Shown here: positions 1 through 8,710 of the stretch, one piece after another
Position numbering within the stretch: position 1 is the stretch's first letter
How the letters are laid out: every line of letters begins with the position of its first letter
Source of the DNA: Trichlorobacter thiogenes
GTDB lineage: Bacteria > Desulfobacterota > Desulfuromonadia > Geobacterales > Pseudopelobacteraceae
Assembly: GCF_900167465.1 (NCBI RefSeq)
Contig: NZ_FUWR01000001.1
Coordinates: 489,269-553,268, forward strand
Reading direction: 5' to 3'
DNA length: 64,000 nt
Notes under the pieces: model-generated
Databases searched by the model: none
Told to the model about the DNA's origin: nothing
What the model saw: only the letters and a program-made list of their open reading frames with translations
Program-made: the position numbers and the translations under genes

Positions 1-804
1 GGTTCCGAACGTCACAGCCTGGAAAATCTTGGCAATGTCTCCCTGACAACCACGGACGGGCGCTCGATCCCGCTATCACAATTGGCGCATTTTGAATCCC
101 GCATGGAAGACCCCCTGTTGAAGCGCTACAACCGGGAGCCGTACATTTCTGTTCAGGGCGACGTTGTTGATGGGGTCCAGCCGCCGGATGTAACGGCTCA
201 GATTCTTCCCAAACTGGAAAAACTGAAAGCGGCACTACCGGCTGGATACCGTATAGAAACCGGTGGTTCTGTAGAGGAAAGCAAGAAGGCCGATACGGCG
301 CTCGGCAAGCTGTTCCCGCTGATGGTACTGCTGATGCTGGTAATCATCATGGTTCAGGTCCGGTCGTTTGCCGCCATGTTCCTGGTGTTTGCCACAGCGC
401 CCCTTGGGTTGGTCGGGGCAGTGCCAACCATGCTCATATTCCATCAGCCGTTCGGATTTAATGCAATTCTGGGATTGATCGGACTGGCGGGAATTATTAT
501 GCGCAACACGCTGATTCTTGTGGATCAGATCAAACAAGACCAGAAAGCCGGACTGGCCGATTACGACGCGATCGTAGAATCAACCGTACGCCGGGCTCGG
601 CCGGTCGTTCTGACTGCCGTAGCGGCCATGCTGGCCTTTATCCCGCTGACGTTTTCCAGTTTCTGGGGCTCGATGGCCTATGTTCTGATCGGCGGAGTCG
701 GCGTCGGAACAATCCTGACGCTACTCTTCCTGCCTGCCCTCTACGCAATCTGGTTCAAGGTGAAACGTCCTCAGAGCGTCACTGAAGGAGAGGCACGACC
801 ATGA
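1..804 (+). CDS. RND efflux pump inner-membrane permease, C-terminal part (5' end outside window)
   Basis: The reading frame is open from base 1, so this is the last 267 residues of a longer protein. It has the end of an RND periplasmic loop, then a run of hydrophobic helices that includes the family-typical GIIMRNTLILVDQI segment and the closing LFLPALYAIWFKVKRP. The family exports drugs or other small toxic molecules by proton antiport across the inner membrane, in a tripartite complex. The next gene, an outer-membrane factor, overlaps it by four bases (ATGA), so the two are translationally coupled. Substrate cannot be told from this part; HAE1-type (hydrophobe) is more likely than metal-type, but this is an inference. 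Confidence 0.93.
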   Translation, partial: GSERHSLENLGNVSLTTTDGRSIPLSQLAHFESRMEDPLLKRYNREPYISVQGDVVDGVQPPDVTAQILPKLEKLKAALPAGYRIETGGSVEESKKADTALGKLFPLMVLLMLVIIMVQVRSFAAMFLVFATAPLGLVGAVPTMLIFHQPFGFNAILGLIGLAGIIMRNTLILVDQIKQDQKAGLADYDAIVESTVRRARPVVLTAVAAMLAFIPLTFSSFWGSMAYVLIGGVGVGTILTLLFLPALYAIWFKVKRPQSVTEGEARP

Positions 805-2216
805 TCCGCAGCATTGTAACCGCACATATCGTTCTCATCTGTCTGGCTGGTTGCAGCATGAAGCCGGACTATGTCCGGCCTGAAGCGCCAATTTCCGTTG
901 CCTGGCCCACCGGTCCGGCCTACAAGAGCAACTCCCCGCAGACGGAAGATTTGACCGTTGCCTACAAGCTGAAATGGAATGAGTTTTATGTTCATCCGCA
1001 GCTCCAGAAATTGATCGCCCTGGCACTGGCAAACAATCGTGATCTGCGGGTGGCCTCGCTGAACGTAGAAAAGTCACGTGCCCAGTACAGGATTCGGCGC
1101 GCTGATCTCGTACCGACTATCGCTGCTAGCGGCAGCGGCACGGTGCAACGACTTCCGGCGGATGTTTCTCCAAGCGGGCAAGCCATGATTGCCCGCAACT
1201 ACAATCTGAGTCTTGGTCTTAGCAGCTATGAAATCGATCTATTCGGCCGGGTCCAGAGCCTGAAGGATCAGGTGCTGGAACAGTATCTTGCCACTGAACA
1301 GGCGCGTCATAGCGTTCAGATCAGCCTGATTGCGGAGGTGGCCAACAACTATCTGACACTGGCCGCCGACAAGGAACGGCTGAAACTGGCCCGTGAGACC
1401 CTTGCAAGCCAACAGGCTTCCTATCAGTTGATTCAGAGCCGTTTCATGGCTGGTGCCTCCTCAGAGTTAGATCTGCACCAGGCCCAGACCAGTGTAGATG
1501 CGGCCAGGGTGGATGTAGCCCGCTACACCAGCCTGGTGGCTCAGGATGAAAACCTGCTGACCTTGGTTGTTGGTACCCAGCTAGCGGCGGAACTTTTGCC
1601 AACCGGGTTCAGTAGCGTGGGAACCCTGCGGGAACTGCCACCCGGAGTACCGTCCGAGGTACTTCAGCGCCGCCCGGATGTGATGCAGGCCGAACTGCTG
1701 CTCAAGGCAGCCAATGCCAACATCGGTGCCGCCCGGGCCGCCTTCTTTCCGCGTATCACCCTCAACACCAGCATCGGCACTTCCAGTGACCAACTGACCG
1801 GACTGTTCTCGCCCGGCTCCCTTGCCTGGGGCTTTGCCCCGCAGTTCACCCTGCCTATCTTTGATTACGGCAGGAACATGGCCGGACTGACCGTTGCCGA
1901 GCGTGATCGGGATATCTATCTGGCTCAGTATGACAAAACGATTCAGAGCGCCTTCAGGGAAGTAGCCGATGCTTTAGCCCAAAACGGTACTGTATCTGAG
2001 CAATTACAGGCGCAGCAGTCGCTGACCGAGACTACCGCCAAGAGCTACCGCCTGTCTCAGGCTCGCTACCAAGGCGGGGCAGCAAGTTATCTGAACGTGC
2101 TGGATTCACAGCGTTCTCTTTACCGCGCCCAGCAGGGTCTGATCAGCGTCAATCTGACACGGCTCACCAATCAAGTCACACTCTACAAGGTGTTGGGCGG
2201 TGGGAGCGAGCAATGA
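801..2216 (+). CDS. Outer-membrane efflux lipoprotein, NodT/TolC-like family
   Basis: 471 residues. The N-terminus has a lipoprotein signal with lipobox LAGC (Cys18), followed by the KPDYVRP motif typical of NodT-family outer-membrane factors. The body is the two alpha-helical OEP repeats with the LPPGVPSEVLQRRPDVMQAE connector near residues 275-295. It forms the outer-membrane channel of the pump whose permease lies directly upstream and overlaps it. A two-gene end of a longer efflux operon (the membrane fusion protein is presumably left of the window). Confidence 0.93.
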   Translation: MIRSIVTAHIVLICLAGCSMKPDYVRPEAPISVAWPTGPAYKSNSPQTEDLTVAYKLKWNEFYVHPQLQKLIALALANNRDLRVASLNVEKSRAQYRIRRADLVPTIAASGSGTVQRLPADVSPSGQAMIARNYNLSLGLSSYEIDLFGRVQSLKDQVLEQYLATEQARHSVQISLIAEVANNYLTLAADKERLKLARETLASQQASYQLIQSRFMAGASSELDLHQAQTSVDAARVDVARYTSLVAQDENLLTLVVGTQLAAELLPTGFSSVGTLRELPPGVPSEVLQRRPDVMQAELLLKAANANIGAARAAFFPRITLNTSIGTSSDQLTGLFSPGSLAWGFAPQFTLPIFDYGRNMAGLTVAERDRDIYLAQYDKTIQSAFREVADALAQNGTVSEQLQAQQSLTETTAKSYRLSQARYQGGAASYLNVLDSQRSLYRAQQGLISVNLTRLTNQVTLYKVLGGGSEQ

Positions 2217-2327
2217 AGGATGTACAACATTTCACCGCCTCTGCATCTGCCACGGCGTATGGAGTGCGGCCTGATTCAGATAAACAATTGAGCAGCACAA
2301 TCTACTGGTAAAGAAAGGAAGAAACGT

Positions 2328-3977
2328 ATGCGTAAAGCAAACAAGTTGATTCTGTCCACTGTACTTGCCCTGGCCATCCCGGCTGGCGCCATGGCTGCAG
2401 AAGCAGATCTGCAGGTCAAGATTGACAAGCTGTCCCAACAGATGGAAGACCTGAAGGGGCAGGTGCAAAAGATTGAAGACAAGTCTTTGGGTAAGTGGCT
2501 GCAAATTGGTGGCAGTTACCAATTCCGCATGGATAGCCTGCATGGCAAGACCGCTGCATACACTGACGCATTTGGAACGTTATCGAACTTGCAGAGCTAT
2601 GCCCAGGCACAGTATATGGCAGGCAACGCAGTCCCCTATAACACCTTGAACACTGTTTTTGGTTTGAAGAGCTACGGAGCCATCAATGGCTTTTTGACAA
2701 CGCCGGGGAATTTGGCGGCTTTGCAAACAATGATGGGGACCGCTGGAGTTGTCCAGGTTCCCGCGTATAAGCCTCAGAACGAGACCATGTACACCAACAA
2801 ATTTGCCCTTGATCTGAAGGCCAAGGCGACCAAGGATGTCACCGTTAACGTCAAGCTGGGAATGTACAAGGTGTTTGGATCACAAGAAGAAGCACCGATT
2901 ACCAGCAATGCCTACTTTGCAGATCGTACCGGCGTGTTTGATGGCACGATTGGGCATGTGCCATCAAGCAGTTATCTGAATGTGGATCGCGCCTATGCCA
3001 CCTGGAGCAACATCATGGATCAGCCGGTCTGGTTCTCAGTTGGCCGTCGTCCCTCTACTGATGGTGCCCCTACCAACCTGAAGTCCAACAGTGAGCGGCC
3101 TGGCAATGGTGGCACCCCCGCCCTGCTGGTTAACTATGCCTTTGATGGCATGACCCTGGGCTATGCCCCTGATATTGACTTTCTGCCCGGCTTCTATGCC
3201 AAGATCTGCTATGGCCGTGGTTTTGACTCCGGCTACCGTGCAACCCCCACTAACAGCCTGAAAGACAGTGACATGATGGGGGTGGCGATACTTCCGGTGG
3301 ATACTGACCCTCTACGGGTTTGGTTCCAGTGGAACCGTGGTTTCAACATCTATGACTTTCCAGCCATGAAAAATACAAAATTTGGCGATACCGCACAAAG
3401 TGTAAACCTTGGCTCGATTGACTGGTACGGCATCGGCGCCATGTCTACCCTTAAGAAGGTTGGCCCTGGCGACCTGAATTTCTTTGTGGATAGCGGTATG
3501 AATATAACCCATCCAACCAACACAGTATCTGCAAACGCCATGTTTCAAGGCCTGTTGACCGGATCGCCGCTGAACCCGGAAGCCCCTACAGACAAAACCG
3601 GTTATGCTGTGTTTGCAGGTGTGCGCTATGATCTTCCCACCAAGACCAAGCTTGGTTTTGAATTCAATTATGGATCAAAGAACTGGATTCCCTACTCTCC
3701 TGCTGCCGATGACATGTGGACCGCTAAGGTTGGCACCCGTGGCAAGGTGTACGAACCTTACGTCATCCAGGAACTGGACCTGAAGCCGGTCTCGTCCATC
3801 TTTGCCAAGGCCTTCTTCAAACTGGGCTACCAGTACTATGACTTTGAGTACACCGGCAGCAACAACTGGGTTGGCGCACCGATCAAAATTTCTGATATCA
3901 CTGCCAACACCATGTTGCTTCAAGCTCCTGTAAAGTCTGCCCATGACATTTATGGCACCTTCGAAGTTCATTTTTAA
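2328..3977 (+). CDS. DUF3373-type outer-membrane beta-barrel protein (porin-like)
   Basis: 549 residues. Sec signal peptide with likely cleavage after AGAMA (about residue 23), then a short coiled-coil (residues about 25-50, heptad-like LQVKIDKLSQQMEDLKGQVQ) as in trimeric porins and OprO-like proteins, then a long region of amphipathic beta-strands ending in aromatic-rich TFEVHF, the usual C-terminal barrel signature. I recognise it as the DUF3373 family common in Geobacter; substrate is unknown. RBS AAAGGAAG lies 6 bases before the ATG. It follows the efflux genes by 111 bases and is closed by a strong terminator. Confidence 0.8.
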   Translation: MRKANKLILSTVLALAIPAGAMAAEADLQVKIDKLSQQMEDLKGQVQKIEDKSLGKWLQIGGSYQFRMDSLHGKTAAYTDAFGTLSNLQSYAQAQYMAGNAVPYNTLNTVFGLKSYGAINGFLTTPGNLAALQTMMGTAGVVQVPAYKPQNETMYTNKFALDLKAKATKDVTVNVKLGMYKVFGSQEEAPITSNAYFADRTGVFDGTIGHVPSSSYLNVDRAYATWSNIMDQPVWFSVGRRPSTDGAPTNLKSNSERPGNGGTPALLVNYAFDGMTLGYAPDIDFLPGFYAKICYGRGFDSGYRATPTNSLKDSDMMGVAILPVDTDPLRVWFQWNRGFNIYDFPAMKNTKFGDTAQSVNLGSIDWYGIGAMSTLKKVGPGDLNFFVDSGMNITHPTNTVSANAMFQGLLTGSPLNPEAPTDKTGYAVFAGVRYDLPTKTKLGFEFNYGSKNWIPYSPAADDMWTAKVGTRGKVYEPYVIQELDLKPVSSIFAKAFFKLGYQYYDFEYTGSNNWVGAPIKISDITANTMLLQAPVKSAHDIYGTFEVHF

Positions 3978-4008
3978 CCCTGTTTAACCGCAGTACCTCC
4001 TTGTGGTG

Positions 4009-4036
4009 GGCAGGCCTTCGGGCCTGCCATTTTTTT
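4009..4036 (+). terminator. Rho-independent terminator of the porin gene
   Basis: Eight-base-pair GC stem GGCAGGCC / GGCCTGCC with a TTCG tetraloop, followed by A and seven T. Lies 32 bases after the porin stop codon. Confidence 0.92.
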
Positions 4037-4137
4037 GTGATAGAAAGGCGTGGAGCATAGAAACATCTGCATAGACAACCCCAAAACTCTGTCGTATAGG
4101 ATAGCTGACCCCATCAATCCCCCGCAAGGAAACGGCC

Positions 4138-4926
4138 ATGAATCGTCTGATCCTGCTTTGTCTGTCCCTGGTGCTACTCCTTGTGGCCAGCCCGGCCTTC
4201 TGCGACGATGCCGCGCTTGCCAGGCTGTTCAGTGATCGCAAAGTCAACGGCACCCTCCTGATCGCCAATCTGGACGGTACCGCCCTGTACCTGCATGACG
4301 CGGCCCGCGCCAGCACGCCGCTGCTGCCCGCCTCTACCTTCAAGTTTCCCAACACCTTGATCGCCCTTGATGAAGGGGTAATAACTGAAAAGGAACTGCT
4401 GAAATGGGATGGCACAGAAAGGGGGCTTGCAGCCTGCAATCGGGATCAGACCCTGGCCAGTGCCTTCAAAAACTCCTGCGTCTGGTGTTATCAGCAACTG
4501 GCGCAACGGGTCGGCACCGCTCGCTATCAGCACTGGCTGAAGCAGATCGACTACGGCAATGCCAACCCCGGCCCGGAACTGACCACCTTCTGGCTGTCCG
4601 GTGATCTGCGGATCAGCGCACAACAGCAGATTACGTTTTTGCAAAAACTCTACAAACATGAACTGCCGTTTAAGCCTGCATCCTATGATGCATTACGCAG
4701 AATCATGCTGGTGGAGGAAAAGCCCGGCTACCGCCTCTACGCCAAGACCGGCTGGGCAGGTTACGGAGAAAAAGCCACACCGCAAATCGGCTGGTACGTG
4801 GGCTATGTTGAAACCGGAACGGATGTCTGGTTTTTTGCCCTGAACATGGCTATAACCAAACCAGCAGATGGCGCCTTTCGTCAGCAGATGGTGATGGAGG
4901 CGTTGAAGCTGAAGGGAATTCTGTAA
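4138..4926 (+). CDS. Class D beta-lactamase (OXA-type serine hydrolase)
   Basis: 262 residues with a Sec signal peptide (about 22 residues, ending SPAFC). All class D motifs are in place: STFK at 66-69 (nucleophile Ser66, Lys69 to be carboxylated), SCV at 113-115, YGN at 139-141, and KTG at 203-205 followed by W. A periplasmic enzyme expected to open beta-lactam rings; spectrum cannot be predicted. The ATG has AAGGAAA eight bases before it. A SnoaL-like gene follows by 17 bases. Environmental Geobacter chromosomes do carry OXA-like enzymes, and nothing nearby suggests a recent mobile element. Confidence 0.9.
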   Translation: MNRLILLCLSLVLLLVASPAFCDDAALARLFSDRKVNGTLLIANLDGTALYLHDAARASTPLLPASTFKFPNTLIALDEGVITEKELLKWDGTERGLAACNRDQTLASAFKNSCVWCYQQLAQRVGTARYQHWLKQIDYGNANPGPELTTFWLSGDLRISAQQQITFLQKLYKHELPFKPASYDALRRIMLVEEKPGYRLYAKTGWAGYGEKATPQIGWYVGYVETGTDVWFFALNMAITKPADGAFRQQMVMEALKLKGIL

Positions 4927-4943
4927 CACCACGGAGGGCAGCA

Positions 4944-5303
4944 ATGATTGATCAGGCCTTTGCACACAGCTTTGCCAATGAATGGATCGAAGCCTGGAAC
5001 AACCATGATCTGGAGCAGGTACTTGTCCACTATGCCGATGATTTTGAGATGCACTCGCCGGTGATCGCCCAGATTGTGGGGGAACCATCCGGCATGCTGC
5101 AGGGCAAGCAGGCTGTAGGTGCCTACTGGAGTCAGGCCTTGCAACTGCTGCCTGATCTGCAGTTTGAGCTGATCACAGTACTTGCCGGGGTCAACAGCAT
5201 TACCCTTTACTATCGCGGCGCACTGGACAGGCTGGCTGCCGAGGTGTTTCTTTTCGGGCCGGATGGCAAGGTAATTAAGGCCTTTGCCCATTACGGGGTG
5301 TAG
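4944..5303 (+). CDS. SnoaL-like / NTF2-fold polyketide cyclase-like protein
   Basis: 119 residues with the NTF2-like pattern: an N-terminal helix with EWIEAWNNHDLEQVLVHYADDFEMHSP, then strands ending in DGKVIKAFAHYGV. The family includes small-molecule isomerases and many proteins of unknown role; no substrate can be assigned. RBS GGAGGG precedes the ATG. It lies 17 bases after the beta-lactamase on the same strand and may be co-transcribed with it. Confidence 0.8.
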   Translation: MIDQAFAHSFANEWIEAWNNHDLEQVLVHYADDFEMHSPVIAQIVGEPSGMLQGKQAVGAYWSQALQLLPDLQFELITVLAGVNSITLYYRGALDRLAAEVFLFGPDGKVIKAFAHYGV

Positions 5304-5414
5304 GAGCCTGCCCCGACTTTTCTGCTGGTACGTTTCAAAAAACATGTTCCGTATGTTGGCTTTCACGGTTTGCATCTGCATGCAGATCTGTTCATATCAA
5401 GCTAATGGTGTCCC

Positions 5415-5753
5415 ATGACCAACAACCCAACCTACCACGACAGCCTGATTACCATAACCGCTGATGAGATTGTCTTTGCTGATTACTATTTCCCGCGGCA
5501 TACCACCAAGACGGTCCCTCTGGCGGATATCGCCTGTATTACGGTCTGTGAGCCCACCATCTGGAACGGCAAGTGGCGGCTGCACGGCACCGGCAATATC
5601 AAGACCTGGTTTCCAGCAGATTACGACCGCCCCAGACGTGATAAAATCTTCATTGCTGACCTGACTACCCAGTGGATCAATATCGGCTTTACCGTGGAAG
5701 ACAGTGCCCAGGTTGAAGCGATCTTCCGGCAACTTGGGTTGATCAAAGGCTGA
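5415..5753 (+). CDS. Hypothetical protein, small soluble
   Basis: 112 residues, not recognised with confidence. It has no signal peptide or membrane segment. Alternating beta-strand pattern (SLITITADEIVFADYYFP, then TVPLADIACITV) recalls bacterial PH-like domains such as the QacE-adjacent YcxB/bPH folds, but that is only a pattern impression. Acidic and aromatic-rich. It stands 111 bases after the SnoaL-like gene. Confidence 0.6.
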   Translation: MTNNPTYHDSLITITADEIVFADYYFPRHTTKTVPLADIACITVCEPTIWNGKWRLHGTGNIKTWFPADYDRPRRDKIFIADLTTQWINIGFTVEDSAQVEAIFRQLGLIKG

Positions 5754-5772
5754 ATTTTCAACAGAGAAAATA

Positions 5773-5856
5773 TCTATTCAGAATCTATTCGTTAAAAGGC
5801 TTATGATGCTGATGTAATTGGAATTTTTTAGTGATAAATCTATTCAGTATCTATTC
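5773..5856. repeat. Four spaced TCTATTC heptamers
   Basis: Two 18-base copies, TCTATTCAGAATCTATTC at 5773-5790 and TCTATTCAGTATCTATTC at 5839-5856, differ at one base. Each copy itself holds two TCTATTC heptamers 11 bases apart, and the copies are 66 bases apart start to start, so all four lie close to the same face of the helix. The region has no gene. This is the geometry of a multi-site operator, but no binding protein is identified. Confidence 0.55.
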
Positions 5857-5883
5857 ATATTCAAGGTTTAGCAAGCCAACATC

Positions 5884-6033
5884 ATGGATAATCAGGAACG
5901 GCTGCTGGCCTTTCTGGCAACCGGCATCTACTCCTCGCCAGTAGATACAGCAGCGGTTTGGCTTCAGCCAACCGGTCACGCGACTTTCCGAATCATTTCG
6001 GTTGGTCTGCGCAGAAAACCTGGCAGCGGTTGA
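5884..6033 (+). pseudogene. Short open frame, possible gene remnant
   Basis: An ATG-started frame of 49 codons (begins MDNQERLLAFLATGIYSS, ends RRKPGSG). No ribosome binding site is evident and the composition changes halfway, from protein-like to arbitrary. It lies in the 415-base gap between the hypothetical gene at 5415 and the cassette gene at 6169, just before the hairpin at 6106. Best read as a remnant or chance frame. Confidence 0.25.
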
Positions 6034-6105
6034 GCGACTGAAGATGGCGCCATGCCTGCTTTGATAGTCTGAATTGTGGAATAATTGTTCTATTTGGGGG
6101 GATCA

Positions 6106-6152
6106 CCGGTTCACGCGCGCATGCGCGTGAACCGGCCAATGATGAGTTATGC
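6106..6152 (+). repeat. Hairpin-plus-core element 1 (integron junction-like)
   Basis: CCGGTTCACGCGC and GCGCGTGAACCGG form a perfect 13-base-pair stem with loop GCAT (6106-6135), followed by CCAATGATGA and the core GTTATGC (6146-6152), which fits the RRRY-type crossover box of integron attachment sites loosely (GTTRRRY). The same hairpin family precedes three other unusual genes in the window (20238, 27966, 48102). The matching left half expected of a complete attC is not visible upstream. Confidence 0.65.
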
Positions 6153-6168
6153 GGGAAAAGAAGAAATT

Positions 6169-7362
6169 ATGTCTAAAGAAATTCAAAGAGCGGTGAGGAT
6201 GACACAACGGTGGAATGTCTTTAGGCCACTTATTGAGGCTGGACTCTCTCCTGCTGAAATAAAAACTTCGATCATTCAAATTCTAAGCCCTTACTTCAAA
6301 GACCAATCACTGCTGAAGGAATATGCTGTAGAGCTGATACCGGGAGAAGCATTTCGAGTAGCCAGAATCAAGAAGGATTCATGGACAGCGCTGGCATTTG
6401 ACCATGTAACCAGCATTTACAGGTCAGCTGAGGCTGTAAATCCAGAAGCATGCTACAAGGCTTGTGCTGAATCCGAGAAGGATATTCTGGCAGCAGCTTC
6501 AAATCATTGGAGCCAACTGTATCTGGAAATAGATAAGGCTGAACTGCCCCTGGAAGAGTTCAGGCATGAGGTCTTTAGGAATATTGGGGCGCTTATAGAG
6601 TCATACCTTTTCCCTCATCTCAGGGACCTTCTAGCCCAAAATAGATTGAAGCGAGGCAAAAAGCCGGAATATTCTCAGATCTCACGGTTGAAGCTAGGAA
6701 ACGTGGTTAATGAGTTGCACAGCTCGATCAGCATGCCAGAAATTGTTGCGCCACCGCCATGGGGAATTCACCTGAACCAGTGGCGCAACATTGCACAACA
6801 TCATCGGTCCTGTGTTCGTGAAGAGTTAGTCTACGGATACTACGGTGAAGCTCCAAATGAGCGGGAAATAAGATTGACGAGAGGTGAATTATGGGATGTG
6901 CTTCAAAAGACATATGCCATCTGTGAGTTGATAAATACTGCTCGAACTTTGTTCGTCATTGACAACATAAAAAGAATAGAGGCGTATTTTTCGGAAGACT
7001 TAACCTTACGTCAAGACGCATTCATATTATCATTTGCGACCTCGATAGCGACCCAAGGTTTTGAACTTGCAGATCTCCAGCTAAATGCTGAATCAGCCAT
7101 AGCCACCGTTGTAGAAGTCAGTGATGAACCTCCCAAAGAACGCAGAATTCATGCAAGTCAGTTTGTCTACCCACTTTGGTGCCAGTTAAAGAAAGATACT
7201 GTCATAGTGAAATATTTTGATAAAGAAGGAAGTCTACGAATGACAGCAAAAGCAAACAGTGCTGACTGCAGAAGGATAGCTGATGGTGAAATTCCTTTCT
7301 CAGAGCTAGCCAGCCTCGTTGAGCTAGAGATAGATGGAAAAGCAGTTCCGAGGAAACACTAG
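6169..7362 (+). CDS. HEPN-motif protein of unknown function, gene-cassette borne
   Basis: 397 residues from the ATG at 6169, chosen over upstream ATGs because those fall in the attachment-site hairpin and because AAGAAG lies at the right distance. Soluble and mostly helical. Residues 205-212 read WRNIAQHH, an R-x4-H pattern in a helical setting as in HEPN-domain RNases and toxins. The C-terminal part (about 320-397) is beta-rich and may be a separate domain. It sits alone between a GTTRRRY-core hairpin upstream and an attC site seven bases downstream, the layout of an integron gene cassette. AT content is higher than that of the flanking genes. HEPN nuclease activity is an inference from one motif. 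Confidence 0.7.
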   Translation: MSKEIQRAVRMTQRWNVFRPLIEAGLSPAEIKTSIIQILSPYFKDQSLLKEYAVELIPGEAFRVARIKKDSWTALAFDHVTSIYRSAEAVNPEACYKACAESEKDILAAASNHWSQLYLEIDKAELPLEEFRHEVFRNIGALIESYLFPHLRDLLAQNRLKRGKKPEYSQISRLKLGNVVNELHSSISMPEIVAPPPWGIHLNQWRNIAQHHRSCVREELVYGYYGEAPNEREIRLTRGELWDVLQKTYAICELINTARTLFVIDNIKRIEAYFSEDLTLRQDAFILSFATSIATQGFELADLQLNAESAIATVVEVSDEPPKERRIHASQFVYPLWCQLKKDTVIVKYFDKEGSLRMTAKANSADCRRIADGEIPFSELASLVELEIDGKAVPRKH

Positions 7363-7366
7363 GCGA

Positions 7367-7429
7367 GCATAACCAGCGGCGACAGCGGTCTCCGCTGACG
7401 CTCCGCCGCTGCGCTCTCAGCTGTTGGAC
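7367..7429 (+). other. attC-like recombination site of the cassette
   Basis: Left core GCATAAC (7367-7373) and right core GTTGGAC (7423-7429, exact GTTRRRY) bracket a 49-base palindromic centre with CAGCGGCGA / TCCGCCGCTG outer arms and CAGCGG-TCT-CCGCTG inner arms. It starts five bases after the stop codon of the HEPN-motif gene. Size (63 bases) and architecture match attC sites. Confidence 0.72.
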
Positions 7430-7495
7430 TAAAACTTCTGGAATGAGTACCGTTCTGTTTGATTGCTGTTTATTACCTGTTGGAGGAAGCTGCTG

Positions 7496-7861
7496 ATGCT
7501 TGGAAACCTGACCCTGATTCTGCTCTGCCAGCTGATTGGTGAAATCATCACCAAGGTGACCAAACTGCCGGTGCCTGGACCAGTGATCGGCATGGTTATC
7601 CTGTTCTGCGGCCTGTTCTTTAGTAAAAAAATGCCTGCTGAACTGGAATCAGTGGCTGGTTTTCTGCATCGCTATCTGCCGCTGCTGTTTGTTCCGGCCG
7701 GTGTTGGCGTGATTACCAACCTTGATCTGATGCTGCGCTCCTGGGCACCGCTGGCAGGCGCCATTATCATCGGCACCGCCATAACGGTTGCCGTAACCGG
7801 CCTTGTCATGCAGCTGGCAAGCCGTCGTCTGAAACCAGGCCAGCAGGAGCTGCAGCCATGA
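7496..7861 (+). CDS. lrgA: CidA/LrgA family holin-like membrane protein
   Basis: 121 residues from the ATG at 7496, selected because GGAGGA lies nine bases upstream; a longer frame from 7463 has no ribosome binding site. Four hydrophobic segments and the family motif LPVPGPVIGMVILF near the N-terminus. The family acts in the inner membrane with LrgB-type partners in murein hydrolase control or in metabolite (pyruvate, glycolate) transport. Its stop overlaps the start of the lrgB-like gene by four bases. Confidence 0.88.
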   Translation: MLGNLTLILLCQLIGEIITKVTKLPVPGPVIGMVILFCGLFFSKKMPAELESVAGFLHRYLPLLFVPAGVGVITNLDLMLRSWAPLAGAIIIGTAITVAVTGLVMQLASRRLKPGQQELQP

Positions 7862-8577
7862 GCGGGGATATCACGCAACTGTGGGTCTACCTCTCCACCA
7901 GTCCGCTATTGTGGCTGACCGTGACCCTGTTGGCCTACCAGCTGGGTGTCTGGGTATTTCAGCGTTTTGGTTTTAGCCCGATCCTTAACCCGGTGCTGAC
8001 AGCCGTACTGGTACTGGTCATACTGTTGAAGCTGACTGGTACAGAGTATCAGGCCTATTTTAAAGGTGCCCAGTTTATTCATTTTCTGTTGGGGCCAGCC
8101 ACGGTTGCCCTGGCAATTCCGCTCTACCGTGAGGTAGCGACCATACGCAAGACCTTTGTGCCGATTCTGATTTCACTGGTGATTGGCTCGCTGGCTGCCA
8201 TGGTGAGCGCAGTGGGTATCGCCTGGGCTCTGGGGGGTGAACGGTTGCTGCTCTTGACCCTGGCTCCCAAGTCGGTTACCACGCCAATTGCCATGGGGAT
8301 CTCTGAACAGATCGGCGGCCTGCCTGCATTAACTGCAGTGGCAGTGGTGCTGACCGGCATTACCGGTGCGGTGATCGGTGATCTGGTGCTGAACTGGATG
8401 CGGGTGCATGATGAGACCGCCCGGGGCATGGCCTTTGGAGTTGCCTCCCACGGTATCGGCACTGCCCATGCCATGCAGAAAAGCCGGGTGTCCGGGGCGT
8501 TTTCAGCACTGGCAATGGCCTTGAACGGTCTGCTGACCGCTCTGCTACTGCCTGTGCTGGTCAGCCTGCTGCGTTAA
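7858..8577 (+). CDS. lrgB: LrgB family integral membrane protein
   Basis: 239 residues, strongly hydrophobic with about seven segments. It carries the LrgB hallmarks PKSVTTPIAMGISEQIGG and GVASHGIGTAHAMQ. It is translationally coupled to the upstream lrgA-like gene (ATGA overlap) and the pair forms a two-gene operon directly after an attC site. In bacteria and plants, LrgB homologues move glycolate/glycerate or pyruvate; which substrate applies here is unknown. Confidence 0.92.
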   Translation: MSGDITQLWVYLSTSPLLWLTVTLLAYQLGVWVFQRFGFSPILNPVLTAVLVLVILLKLTGTEYQAYFKGAQFIHFLLGPATVALAIPLYREVATIRKTFVPILISLVIGSLAAMVSAVGIAWALGGERLLLLTLAPKSVTTPIAMGISEQIGGLPALTAVAVVLTGITGAVIGDLVLNWMRVHDETARGMAFGVASHGIGTAHAMQKSRVSGAFSALAMALNGLLTALLLPVLVSLLR

Positions 8578-8710
8578 ACAGTGTCTTACGATGCGGATTG
8601 CTGCGGCCGTGCCTGCCAGATTTGACAATCCACCATATTCTGTTAAAAGTATCCAATAAACAGCTTACCAGGCCAACAACAAGGAATTCTCAGCTCTCCG
8701 ATAGATCCCT

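Noticed and set aside
2213-2311. A 32-codon ORF that overlaps the outer-membrane factor stop by ATGA (begins MKDVQHFTA)
   Set aside because: Too short, no recognisable protein pattern, and the overlap may be chance; it lies before the porin leader.
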